This document shows, in pieces, positions 11,507 to 20,848 of a stretch of DNA of 64,000 nt. Both the position numbers and the translations under genes were made by a program. The stretch comes from Astrocystis sublimbata. Taxonomy: Eukaryota; Ascomycota; Sordariomycetes; Xylariales; Xylariaceae. The notes beneath the pieces were generated by a model. The model had not been told where the DNA came from. It did no database searches and was given only the letters and a program-made list of their open reading frames with translations. The stretch spans positions 620,001 through 684,000 of the forward strand of contig JAJNNY010000018.1 in NCBI GenBank assembly GCA_022453515.1, read 5' to 3'. The first letter of the stretch is position 1. Each line of letters opens with the position of its first letter.

Positions 11507-13105
11507 TTACATCAGTTGACAACTTCTGTTCGGGTTCAAGACCGGTCTTGGGGCCTCTTGGTGCGATTCTTCTTTGACATGATGCTCTCTCTCGTCCGCC
11601 AGGCTCGAGTCCTGCGAATCTTCCTCAAAACCCCCCTGGTGCTGTTGATCCGGTACCTGGATTGGTTCTGTAGTTGAACACAACAGCCCTGTGCTGGAAT
11701 TCTGGACTTCTTCAATCACGGTCATTGGTTCGCGATTGCTGCTCGAGGCCGGATTTGCCATTTGTTCCTCTGGAACCTTCTCGATTGAGGGCATTGGGTG
11801 GGAGAAAAAGCCGCCCGCGGCACCGTTGGCGAATTCCATGATGGTCGTGCGAAGGCGACGCCGGAAAGACTTGTACGGGCTGAAGGGAATCTTTGTTTGG
11901 TGTATTTTGATCAGGTGCGGCTCGAGTTCAGAGGGAGCGATGGATGGTAAGCTAGAGGGATTGCGGAAGTGTTCGAGCAGGAATTGTGACACTTGAGCCG
12001 TGTACAGAATTATGGAAGAGTCGTCTGTTCTGTCTGTAAGCAGAATTTGATAGCGTCCTTGCGCCTGTGTATCTAGAACTTCAAGTGTTGCTTGATTGGG
12101 ATCAGCTGCAAACTTTACACCTAATAAAGCTTCAACCCTTGCCGAAGACTCATTCTCTTGGGCCATGGAGATGAAGAGGCTGCAAAGATACCCCTCGTTG
12201 ATGGGCCAAAGTTCTTGTCCATTGTTGTTTGCATCGGCTTCTTCCTTGTCGATCGGTTCTAGCTCGAGTCCTAGCCGTACGGCCAATGCTGAGCATCTTC
12301 TCTCTCTTTCCGAGTACCGCCTGTCTAATCTCAATTGCGAACTGTCGAGATAGAGTACGCACCAAGGTCGCCCATTTTTATATGAAGCGTTGTCAGCAAG
12401 CTTGTACATTCGAGCGATTTGGAACAGAAATTTTCTCTTGCCATAACCGATGAAGAGAGGAGAAGGGTGCATTTCCAGTTTAGGGAATAATATGGCTTCG
12501 TCGTTGCCGGTATTATTGACGTTGTCAGGATTCAGCAGGGTCTTCCAGATCCTACTTGGTTTCGGCTCTTGCCACACCAGGAGCCCATCCATGGCTTTCT
12601 TACACTCGTAGATAGAGGCACTCTCATCCCTTAGGGTCGCGATACATGAGTTCAGGTGTGGTTGAGGCAGGCTGGGAAACCGGAAAGGTGGAACACGTAG
12701 TATGTCAGTGTCAGAATCGCTAATTAGACACACGTGGCCTTTCACGTCTTCTGGTAATTGAGGCATTGGAGACAGCCCGTCATGATCTTTTGTTGCCTCT
12801 TTGTATCTTTGTCGTTGGGCTCTTCGGCGGCGCCGAGCCACAGGCAACGACCACAACTGTTCCTCTTTGCAGAGAGCATGCAAAAATCTGGCATGACGTT
12901 TCGTCCAGTATCGTGGCTTGACGAATAGTTTTGGGTTGTTCCTAATGATGTTATTGAGGGGCCCATCGTAAAGCGAATCGCTCAAGGTTTGTATCATGGG
13001 CTCCCCTTGTTGATGTACAAGTGGGCTACTGATGCCAGTGATGCTGTCACTATTTCCGTTGGCGTTTTCACTGCTGTCAATCTCCATAGTGTCATGTGAA
13101 AGCAT
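11507..13105 (-). CDS. Uncharacterised 532-residue protein
   Basis: A long uninterrupted frame with a first ATG at 13105; a second ATG at 13087 is equally possible, and the in-frame codon at 13126 is a TTG. I do not recognise the family. Visible features: a Ser/Asn-rich N-terminus, a basic Arg-rich patch around residues 80-100 (ARRRRRAQRQR), a globular middle containing GYGKRKFLFQIARMYKLA and GRPWCVLYLDSSQ, a conserved-looking short segment IPFSPYKSFRRRLRTTIMEF around residue 410, and a disordered Ser/Gln/Glu-rich tail. No signal peptide or membrane segment. The Arg-rich patch could be a nuclear signal (inference). It reads as real because the frame stays open for 1.6 kb with normal composition. 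An additional upstream exon cannot be excluded. Confidence 0.72.
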   Translation of the reverse strand: MLSHDTMEIDSSENANGNSDSITGISSPLVHQQGEPMIQTLSDSLYDGPLNNIIRNNPKLFVKPRYWTKRHARFLHALCKEEQLWSLPVARRRRRAQRQRYKEATKDHDGLSPMPQLPEDVKGHVCLISDSDTDILRVPPFRFPSLPQPHLNSCIATLRDESASIYECKKAMDGLLVWQEPKPSRIWKTLLNPDNVNNTGNDEAILFPKLEMHPSPLFIGYGKRKFLFQIARMYKLADNASYKNGRPWCVLYLDSSQLRLDRRYSERERRCSALAVRLGLELEPIDKEEADANNNGQELWPINEGYLCSLFISMAQENESSARVEALLGVKFAADPNQATLEVLDTQAQGRYQILLTDRTDDSSIILYTAQVSQFLLEHFRNPSSLPSIAPSELEPHLIKIHQTKIPFSPYKSFRRRLRTTIMEFANGAAGGFFSHPMPSIEKVPEEQMANPASSSNREPMTVIEEVQNSSTGLLCSTTEPIQVPDQQHQGGFEEDSQDSSLADEREHHVKEESHQEAPRPVLNPNRSCQLM

Positions 13106-13670
13106 GTGATGAGTCAGTATTGACAAAGAATAGGTGCACGTAACATGCCCGACTCTAACGTGGAAGGAATTCAGCTCGAGGGGTTGATCAGGTCTGTCAA
13201 AATTGTGGTAGGCAAGTAGGAGAATGGGAAATGGTTACCTGGTGGGCAGCTATCATAGACATCACCATGTGCAAGACGGCTGCGCTTTCCACGTAGAACG
13301 AACTCATGACGGGAATCTTCCTGCACTTTCGATGTTTGTGTCATGTTTGAGTCGCAACTTCCATACCAAACTACTTCCTAGACCATTTGTCTGTGATGAG
13401 AGGCAACTGCCTACAGACGGTACCTACCCCCCTGAGCTATCTACCTAAGGGTACCTACCTAGGTATTACCTACTTGAATCTTACATTCCTTATGTTTCCG
13501 ACCCGGTTTCTGACTAAGTTTGATCACGAAAATGAAGAGTTGAAAGGTTGAGAGTAGGTATCTTCGACCCAACCGAGCAATAATGACATATCATACACTG
13601 ATTGAAACCATTCTCGATAGATGATAAGTATCTTTGAAGAAAGCGAAACGAGCGAATATTTGACATTGAA
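13106..13670. other. Intergenic spacer
   Basis: 5' flank of the unknown gene and 3' flank of the oxygenase gene (both minus). It is rich in tacct/aggta words, including tacctaggta at 13456-13465. No gene is seen. Confidence 0.55.
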
Positions 13671-14633
13671 CTACAAATCTGGTGCGTACAAGTCATACAT
13701 GACAAGATCAATCGGCCGCGGCGATTGCTTGACCCGATGCCAAGGAGTGTAGAGTTGGCCATTCGACAATTTCTGAAAAGTGCCGCCGACATTGACAATC
13801 GGATGGTTATCGCAGACATCAACTGCCTTCCATTCTTGCGTTTCCCGATCCTGCACCTCGAGGAACGGCTCATCGTAGTAAGTCAACGTCAGCAGGTCCG
13901 AGTCGATGTGCGAGGGCATCAGAGATGTCCCGACGGGCGCTGTCGCCGAGCCCAGACACATGTGGCTGATCCCGGGACCCTTCATACCTTCAACGACGGT
14001 GGCTGGGATAGCTGGATCGAGCGTTTGACACAGCAGCCGTGAGAGGTCACGCAGGATGGCGTCGTTGAAGGAAGCAACCGTCTCGAGTTGATCGCCGACT
14101 GGTTGTAGGTCCTTTGGGAGATCAAGTTTTCCTCGGATCTGATCCTCACGAGGCAACTATGAAGGGACACGGTGAGTTGATTGCGTCATGAATCCAGATG
14201 ATATCATCTTCATACGTGACAGAGGACATTCAAGTGTGGTGCATATGGAAAGGGGCACTCACCTTCAGTCTTTGAACGCATATCTCATCAACGCAGTCGT
14301 ATCTAAGACCAGTTGTCAGCACCATACCCTCAGATAACTAGTAATCGTTCCATCAAAGAACTTGATAGCAGCTTACCCATGGTAGTCCGAGTTAGAAAGG
14401 TATGGTGCCTTCTTTTCTGGAGGTTGCGTGAAGAATTGGCGCTGAGCATGAATGACAGGGAGTAAATCAGCTAGCTGTTGTTTCGTGTTTGGCCCCGAAA
14501 GATCTAAGAAGAAGAGACCCTGGTGACTCAATACACGAACTAGCTTTTCGGCCTCGACGGTATCGCGAGCCTTGAGACGCTCGTAGCTGAGCGTCTCTAG
14601 CTGCATCTTTTGGGGGGCCTCGGCGTTCGACAT
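13671..14633 (-). CDS. 2-oxoglutarate/Fe(II)-dependent oxygenase (IPNS-like)
   Basis: Three exons: 14633-14377, 14302-14263 (only 40 bases) and 14156-13671; together 260 residues. The N-terminal half carries the non-haem dioxygenase N domain (DLSGPNTKQQLADLLPVIHA..QFF) and the C-terminal half the jelly-roll core. The iron facial triad is visible as H-x-D in SHIDSDLLTLTYY and a distal His in TPWHRV about 50 residues later. The 2-oxoglutarate-binding Arg is probably that of SPRPIDL, but the usual R-x-S reads R-P-I. Such enzymes hydroxylate, desaturate or cyclise small molecules using O2 and 2-oxoglutarate. The protein is 60-80 residues shorter than most relatives; part of the gap lies between the tiny exon and exon 3, so an exon may be missed. 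It is transcribed divergently from the AspRS paralogue across 449 bases. The substrate is unknown. Confidence 0.8.
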
Positions 14634-15082
14634 TGGAGCAGGGTAACGAGTTGTGATGTGATGTGAAAAGTGCGGGGAATCTTATTGGGTCTCTTCTAAG
14701 TGCACGAGAGTTTGAAAGTCATATGAATGGGGAGAAAGAATCCATGACATATATATTGCTCCGAGGCGGGGATCCAACGGTCTGGGACTTTGCGCAAGGT
14801 CAGTGCGATGATTAGGGCTTACGACGAACGATCACGCATTGATATTCGGTATTCCTGGTGCGTATTATGGGGTGACAATTCTTCGAGATCTAGCTCTGCT
14901 TTGGACTTATAAGTCTACCGGGCACCTCTTGTTTCTCATTACCTCCCCAGATCACTAGCTGTCGACATCAATCACCACCGTGACCACCCGACCATATTCT
15001 TTACATGCTGCGCTTAAGCACACGCGAAGGTTGTCCCATGATCCACATATCAAATTAAAATCAGTCATCTAACATTAATCAG
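14634..15082. promoter_or_regulatory. Bidirectional promoter: oxygenase / AspRS paralogue
   Basis: A 449-base divergent spacer between the start codons of the 2OG oxygenase (-) and the synthetase paralogue (+). A tatata-containing AT-rich element lies at about 14748-14756, and a pyrimidine-rich tract (about 14925-14950) precedes the + gene. The arrangement suggests shared control of both genes (inference). No specific transcription-factor site can be named. Confidence 0.5.
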
Positions 15083-16763
15083 ATGGATACTCTACATAGC
15101 GACGTGCAAAACGGCTTGGATGCTCGGGTGCATAGTCCTCCCTCGTCTGAGTCAGGCTCTACGGTGAAGCTTCTGTTGCGTCGTCGAGGACAATTCTACA
15201 CAGCTCTTCTCGAAGAAAATGTAGCAGACAGTACTAGCCTTGAGACTGCTCGTGATCTTACTGTCGAGTCTCTCGTACGTATAGAGGGTAAAATTGAGCC
15301 TGTCGAACAAGCATCTCAAGAAAGCAAACCTTCGTGGACACCAACTATCCAAGTCTCCAAGCTCACCTTGCTCTCGAAAGCTAAGCCCGGGCTGGCAGAG
15401 CAGTCTGGACTGCACGGGGCGCCTGGGGAGAAGCGACCTGAGTGCACATCGGCTATGTTGGACCAGCGTCTGGACAATAGGCTGCTGGATACCCGGGTCG
15501 CAGCCAATGCCGCTATCTTCAAAACCTTTTCGGCCGTATCTCAAAAGGCTACTGGCATGCTGGCGGGCAAGGGTTTTCATCATGTTCCCACACCGGCTTT
15601 CATTACCTACGAATTTCCAGGCGAGGAGGACGACCACTTCGCGGTCCCCTACTTCGACAAGACCGTGTGGCTGGCACCGACGGGCGAGGTGCATCTCGGC
15701 ATGGCGCTTGCGGCTGATCTGGAGCGTGTATACGACATCCACACGGTCTTTCGCCGGGAACCAGAGTCTGATGGCAGACATTTGACTGAGGTAACTAAGA
15801 GTCCCGTCTTTTGTGGTGTATTTGGCTGTTTCGGTCATCACTTCAGAATATGTTGTCATTGCGGAGCAGAAATGCTAACTGGCTTTTAGTTTACGATGCT
15901 TGAGCTTGTGTTTGCAATCAAGAACGACTGGACCGAGATTCTTGATCTGGCTGACTGTCTCGTCTCCTCCGTGATTGAGGAGCTCCAATCGGTCACACAA
16001 TACCGAACACTAACGGAGGCGGTCGAGCAGCTCTATCCTGCTGCTGGAAAGTTCCGATTAGGCCGACGCGAGGACGGCAAGTTGCTGCGAGTCAAATTTA
16101 GCGAGGCCAAAGCAATCATTCGCGACAATTTGCGTCTAGAGACCGACGTTGAGGGTGACTTAACGTATGTTCACGTGCAACTCTCCCATACCATTGCAAT
16201 TCCTGCTCTTGGAGTCGCTTGATGATAAACCAACCCACTGACCTTTACGCAGGAGAGCAGAGGAGGCAGCGCTTGGGCGATACTTGGCCAGCGACGATTC
16301 CCACCTCAGCCCGCCTACCGATGTATTCATCATAACGCATTTCCCGAAACATTTGCGCGCATGCAACATTCATCCAGCGGAAGATGGCTCGTCGGACACC
16401 TACTCATTTGACGTGATTCTCCGAGGACAGGAGGTCGTGACCGGATGCCAGCTGCTCCATTCGTATGAGAAATTACGCACTGCCTTTGTCACGCGGGCTC
16501 ATCCCATCGATCCGGACTGCCCCGGCTGGACCAACTATACCAGAGCTCATGAGATCGGGATGCCTCCATGGGGAGGCTTTGGCTGTAAGTTGAACGAACC
16601 CCTCCAGACAAGCTTCCCTTCATGTTCCTTGCCACCCTGAAGAAAATCTGCTAAACATTTCTTGTTAGTGGGCATAAATCGACTCGTACAAGGGTTTTTG
16701 GGCTTGGAAGACATCCGCGAAACTGTGTTGTTCCCTCGAGACGCGCGTAGACTTACACCTTAA
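15083..16763 (+). CDS. Aspartyl-tRNA-synthetase paralogue with altered amino-acid loop
   Basis: Four exons: 15083-15790, 15890-16164, 16253-16584 and 16669-16763; 469 residues. It is built like a eukaryotic class IIb AspRS: a shortened OB-fold region (about 25-100), the QRLDNRLLDTR lead-in to motif 1 (about 128-172), motif 2 (about 223-240) with FRRE...RHLTEFTMLEL created across the first intron, and motif 3 near the C-terminus with GFGLGINRLV and the typical LFPRDARRLTP ending. The motif 2 and motif 3 arginines needed for ATP are present. Three features are unlike AspRS: the amino-acid-binding QSPQ loop is replaced by APTGEV (about 198-203), the motif 3 Glu before Arg is Asn (GINR), and the N-terminal tRNA-contact extension is short. 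It therefore probably still activates a carboxylate with ATP, but tRNAAsp charging is doubtful. Genome-wide AspRS should exist elsewhere. Its divergent partner is an iron oxygenase and its convergent neighbour a diiron-type protein. Confidence 0.85.
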
Positions 16764-17176
16764 CCGGTCAAGGTTCTCTTTCCACATGGCTGCGTCTCTG
16801 GACTTATTTAGATGATGTAGAGTCGAGGAGTAAATATATATATGCTAAGAGAGGCAATGCGATGACAGCGTCTAGTTAGAAGCTTACTATCACAAAGGGA
16901 TTGAAATGCGTGATGAACTCTCAACCCAAATGCAATTACCTCGTTCGTTGGTAATAGCCCGAAGTGTCTGCACTCAAGGTCAATGATTCAGGCGCAGAAA
17001 TATAATAAATAACCCAATTTCAATTTTTCCGTCCTCCAGACTCCAAGTATAGCAAAGTTTTATAAGCATGGGTTTGAGACACACAAGAATCCTGGAAAAC
17101 TGCACGATATTCATGTAAGTTTCGCACTGCCAAGCCACAGGTGACAACCCTCATAATCATAACCTGGATTGTGTCT
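16764..17176. other. Convergent spacer
   Basis: 3' ends of the AspRS paralogue (+) and the diiron-type gene (-), about 0.4 kb, AT-rich. No gene is seen. Confidence 0.6.
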
Positions 17177-19354
17177 TCAGCACACCAGCAAACTCTCAAC
17201 CCCATTCCGCCCAAACTCATAGCCGCCAACAAACTCCTTCGCGCGCGCCTCATCGGCCCTCAGCTCCTCCCAGCACGCGCCCAGAGCCTCCTCCTTCCTC
17301 GCCACAATCTTCTTCAGCGCCGCGCGCGCCTTCTTACTGAGCAAGACCTCGCTGTCCGCAACCCAGACCTCGAGATCGAGAAACGCGTACGCCAAGCCCA
17401 GCAGGAAGGCCTCGTTGCGCAGCGGCCGCATAGCCCAGCCCAGCAGCGCGTGCGCGAACTTTGATACTTCGTCGTCCTCGCCGCCGAGCACGTCCCCGAG
17501 ACACGCGGGCTCCGGCAGCTTCTGCCGCTGCATCATCTCGAGCCCGAGCGCCACGATGTCGGGGCTGTACCGCCGCGTGCGCGCGTGCTCGTCCATGCCG
17601 GCGATGCCCGTGTTCTCGGGCAGGTAGCCCATCTCGGCGCGCAGCACCAGCAGGACATGCGACGCGAGGGGCGTCACGGTGCGGTAGGTTGAGCTGACGA
17701 TGTTCTCGAGCAGACACGGGTGCGTGAACCACAGCGTGAGTAGCGCCTTCATGTTCGGCTCCGTCGCTGTCGCTAGGTGCATCGGTGCCCGGCGCACGAG
17801 GTGTGCCGACTCGCTCGCGCGCCACGGAGCTTGAGACGGAAACACGGGGTGGGCGACGGCTGCGTCGCGCCGGGGCGGGTCGAAGGTCTTTTCGAAAGAT
17901 CCTGGCTCGCCGACGAGATCCCAGTAACACGTCTGCTGCTGCTGCTGCTTCTCGCCGGACTGCGGGTGCGCAGGCAGCGTGTCGATCCACGTGCGCATGA
18001 GCTCGACCTCGCAGTGCGTGAAGGCGCCGAACATGCGGCCCTTCCACGCGAGCTCGCGCATCAGGAGGCTCTTGGCGCTGTCGCCGCGGTAGACCCAGGG
18101 CTTCGAGTCCGCCAGGGCATGAAGGAAGTCCTCGCGCCACTCAGCGTCGGATAAGTCGGCGCTCTTCGCCGGTGAAGAGGAAGAGGAAAACCATTCGCTC
18201 AGACTGTGCTTGCCGATGCGCGCGCGGCTGGTGCAGTGGATCTTGCTCGCTAGGGAGGCCTTCTTGTGCAGCATGTCGATGATCTGGTCTTCGTAGTCTT
18301 GCACCGTCTCCGTGTCGTCGAGGCTCTGCGACAGCGCGTAGCCGGCCTGGATGCGCTGCCACGTGCGCTGCGCCGCGAGCGGGCCGGCCGACTGCGTCAC
18401 GGTCTCCATGAACTGCGTGATGGTCGCCTGCGCCATGGCCGAGTGGCCCGAGTCGGCGTTGTCGATGGAGATGTGCAGCGCGAAGTAGTACGGCGAGATG
18501 CCGTGCTCGGGCAGCTCCTTGTTCGCCCGGAGCACCGTCATCCCGAGCGACTCGTAGTGGAGATTCATGCCGAGCACCTCGGGCAGGAAGTCGTTGGGGA
18601 ACAGCGAGACGAGCAGCTGACCGACGGCGCTCCGCCAGACTTGCTCGTTGTCCAGGCTGTGTCTCGGGTGGATGAAGTCGAGGTCGTCGCCGTCCGGTAG
18701 GTTCACGCCGAGCCCGCGCAGGAGATCGCGGTAGAGTAGGACGTGGTTCTTCTCGAGATCGCCGTCGCCAAGCTCTTCGGAGAAGGTCTGCCAGGCATTC
18801 TTGGTGACGTCTCGCAGGTGGAACGGGGTCGTGATCTTGTTGATGTGCGCAAGCCAGGCGCCGTCGATGAAGTTCAGGGGTGCGTTCTGCTTCAACCATT
18901 CTGTGGCGGCTTCGCGGCTTCGAAACATCTCAGGGCCTTGGCCGGCTGCTCGTCGCTGGACATAGGCCTCGAATTCATCCGAGACATCCTGCCTGTCAGC
19001 CTCTAGGAACCTGTCCAGAGCGGCTGGGTTGTACTCTTTGATGTCCAAGATGCTTCTGGCACGGGCCTTGTAGCGTGCCAGATGGAGCCCATCTTGCAAC
19101 AGTGACAGCAGTAGGTTCCGGGCTTCAGGAAGTATGTCGGGGAAGTCCTCGATGTTTTGTACCTTGTAATACACTTGTTTGTAAGCGTTGATCCTTTCCC
19201 GGATTTTCGAGTTGTCTCGTGGACTCTTCCTCAATTCTGTTGGTTTGGCTGGTGCCCTTGCATGACTAAGCTTTCTTCTGCCTGTTCCAGATAGGCGATA
19301 TATGAGAAATAAAATGATGGATAAGGCAGCAAAAACAAGGTGAAGGGGCTCCAT
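17177..19354 (-). CDS. Membrane-anchored heme-oxygenase-like diiron (iron-containing redox enzyme) family protein
   Basis: A single-exon gene for 725 residues, started at ATG 19354. Residues 4-20 form one hydrophobic helix followed by basic residues, a likely signal anchor. The core (about 160-330) resembles the iron-containing redox enzyme / heme-oxygenase-like oxidase family. Helices carry FSEEL (E193/E194), NHVLL (H204), YESLGM (E268) and the strongly conserved-looking HISIDNADSGHSAMA (H294, D298, H304). The spacing E-x9-H and H-x3-D matches the ligand layout known for such diiron oxidases (for example SznF; from memory). Family members cleave or N-oxygenate amino acids and fatty acids. 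The C-terminal 350 residues are an extra region of unknown function with a short Gln run at about 490. The coding sequence is very GC-rich. It converges on the AspRS paralogue. The substrate is unknown. Confidence 0.72.
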   Translation of the reverse strand: MEPLHLVFAALSIILFLIYRLSGTGRRKLSHARAPAKPTELRKSPRDNSKIRERINAYKQVYYKVQNIEDFPDILPEARNLLLSLLQDGLHLARYKARARSILDIKEYNPAALDRFLEADRQDVSDEFEAYVQRRAAGQGPEMFRSREAATEWLKQNAPLNFIDGAWLAHINKITTPFHLRDVTKNAWQTFSEELGDGDLEKNHVLLYRDLLRGLGVNLPDGDDLDFIHPRHSLDNEQVWRSAVGQLLVSLFPNDFLPEVLGMNLHYESLGMTVLRANKELPEHGISPYYFALHISIDNADSGHSAMAQATITQFMETVTQSAGPLAAQRTWQRIQAGYALSQSLDDTETVQDYEDQIIDMLHKKASLASKIHCTSRARIGKHSLSEWFSSSSSPAKSADLSDAEWREDFLHALADSKPWVYRGDSAKSLLMRELAWKGRMFGAFTHCEVELMRTWIDTLPAHPQSGEKQQQQQTCYWDLVGEPGSFEKTFDPPRRDAAVAHPVFPSQAPWRASESAHLVRRAPMHLATATEPNMKALLTLWFTHPCLLENIVSSTYRTVTPLASHVLLVLRAEMGYLPENTGIAGMDEHARTRRYSPDIVALGLEMMQRQKLPEPACLGDVLGGEDDEVSKFAHALLGWAMRPLRNEAFLLGLAYAFLDLEVWVADSEVLLSKKARAALKKIVARKEEALGACWEELRADEARAKEFVGGYEFGRNGVESLLVC

Positions 19355-20848
19355 TTTGGCCCAAGAGGTGTAATAGAAAGAATGGATATAATTATCAAGG
19401 TCAGTAAGAAAACATTGAGTTTACGAAAGAAGAACTCGATGACTATATATCAGCCATGATTAAGGCTCAGCATTTAATAAGTGGACAAAGTGTCAGACTA
19501 ACTTTTTTTTTGGTCGCTGTTTAGACAACTTCAAACTTCATTTTCTCAACATCCTAGTCACAACTAGTACCAATTCACCGAGTCCCGCCACTTTTGCTCA
19601 TCGATCCCCCTATTCCACCGAGTATGTAGCGCTTAGCAGTGATTGTATACGTGGTAGCTATATAAACCCTGCCATCAGTTATCCGAATTCGATGGCGACT
19701 TTTGGTGTTCGCCACCCTTACCATTACCATTACACTGTGCACATGACAACTAACCTTGCGCTGATTTGCTCAACTTTCCATCAAGATCCCATGTCAGAGC
19801 ACTAGTGCTAACCAACTTTCTGATGTGAGAGTTCATGGGGTGAGTCCTGCGAAGGATCAAGTGCCGGAGCATCTTCAGTGGTTATAGGCTAAATAACTTG
19901 AATGCTCTGATGAAATTCAACTTGACTTCCCAGTAATTATAGTTTCTTTGTGCCTGTCTTTTTCAGGCTTGTCCGGATTCTAGTATAAAAGACCATTTCA
20001 ACGATTGTGAAAATTCGTCCATACGGTACAGTGCATGTGGTAAGTGATTATTACTATGACTAAATTGATCCGAATAACTACAACAGACGGCATAAGCATT
20101 CCGGCGTAAAGCACTTTTTTGCCTAGGGTTCCCCTCGATCATGCGGGCTCGGTTTGAAGTTGACAGGCAGAATTACATGGTCTAGACCGGCTGTCTCCTC
20201 AGTTTCGCGTTAGTGTTTGTGACGTGTTATGTAATTCCTTATGCGAGGCGCAGATGTTGACTTGGGAAAGATTCTAGTGTGGCAATTTTTCAAACAGCAC
20301 CTTCCTGAAAGATGTCACCGGGCCAGTGAGGTGATCGGGCATGTGACAAAAGTCTTTCGTCCATGGAGTTCCCATAGAGATGGATATAATTAGTTCCTTG
20401 CTGGATCCTTGGCCAAGTTCTTGGTAGCCATACCGCCAGTCGTTTTGCGGCTGTGTCAAATGGTTTAGAGTGTAAAATCTTAGCAGTGTTAAGTCTATTG
20501 ATTTCTGGATCCCCCAAGACCCTAAGAGTTGCCCAGCCCTTATATAACCAATTCCATTCTACAGTCGGGCCCTTGCAGGGTATCCCCTGGCTAGCTGTGA
20601 GGCTTTTGTTAACCTGGACAGGTTGTTTGCCATGCCACATGTTGTTGGTTCCAGTGATTAATTCACTCTTCTCTTAATTATAGATAATCATTCCTGGTAT
20701 GTTCACATGTGCGAAAAAAAGGGGGAAAAATAAGGTTTTGTCTGCTAGAGGTTTATAGTACTTGAGGTAGTTTCGCTTTGATGCGATGGGCTCTTAGCTG
20801 TCATACAATTAGCCCATGGAAAACATGAACCTAGTTAAGCTCCAGTCA
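19355..20848. other. Gene-free stretch of about 1.5 kb
   Basis: AT-rich 5' flank of the diiron-type gene and 3' flank of the JmjC-like gene. A 116-codon minus frame at 20290-20640 shows no recognisable domain and I do not call it. A T run lies at about 19503-19511. Confidence 0.55.

Noticed and set aside
17334..18899. Long minus frames of 252 and 268 codons
   Set aside because: Alternative frames of the diiron-type gene caused by very high third-position GC.
20290..20640. 116-codon minus frame as a small gene or transposon remnant
   Set aside because: I could not match it to any transposase or other family, and there are no terminal repeats around it.
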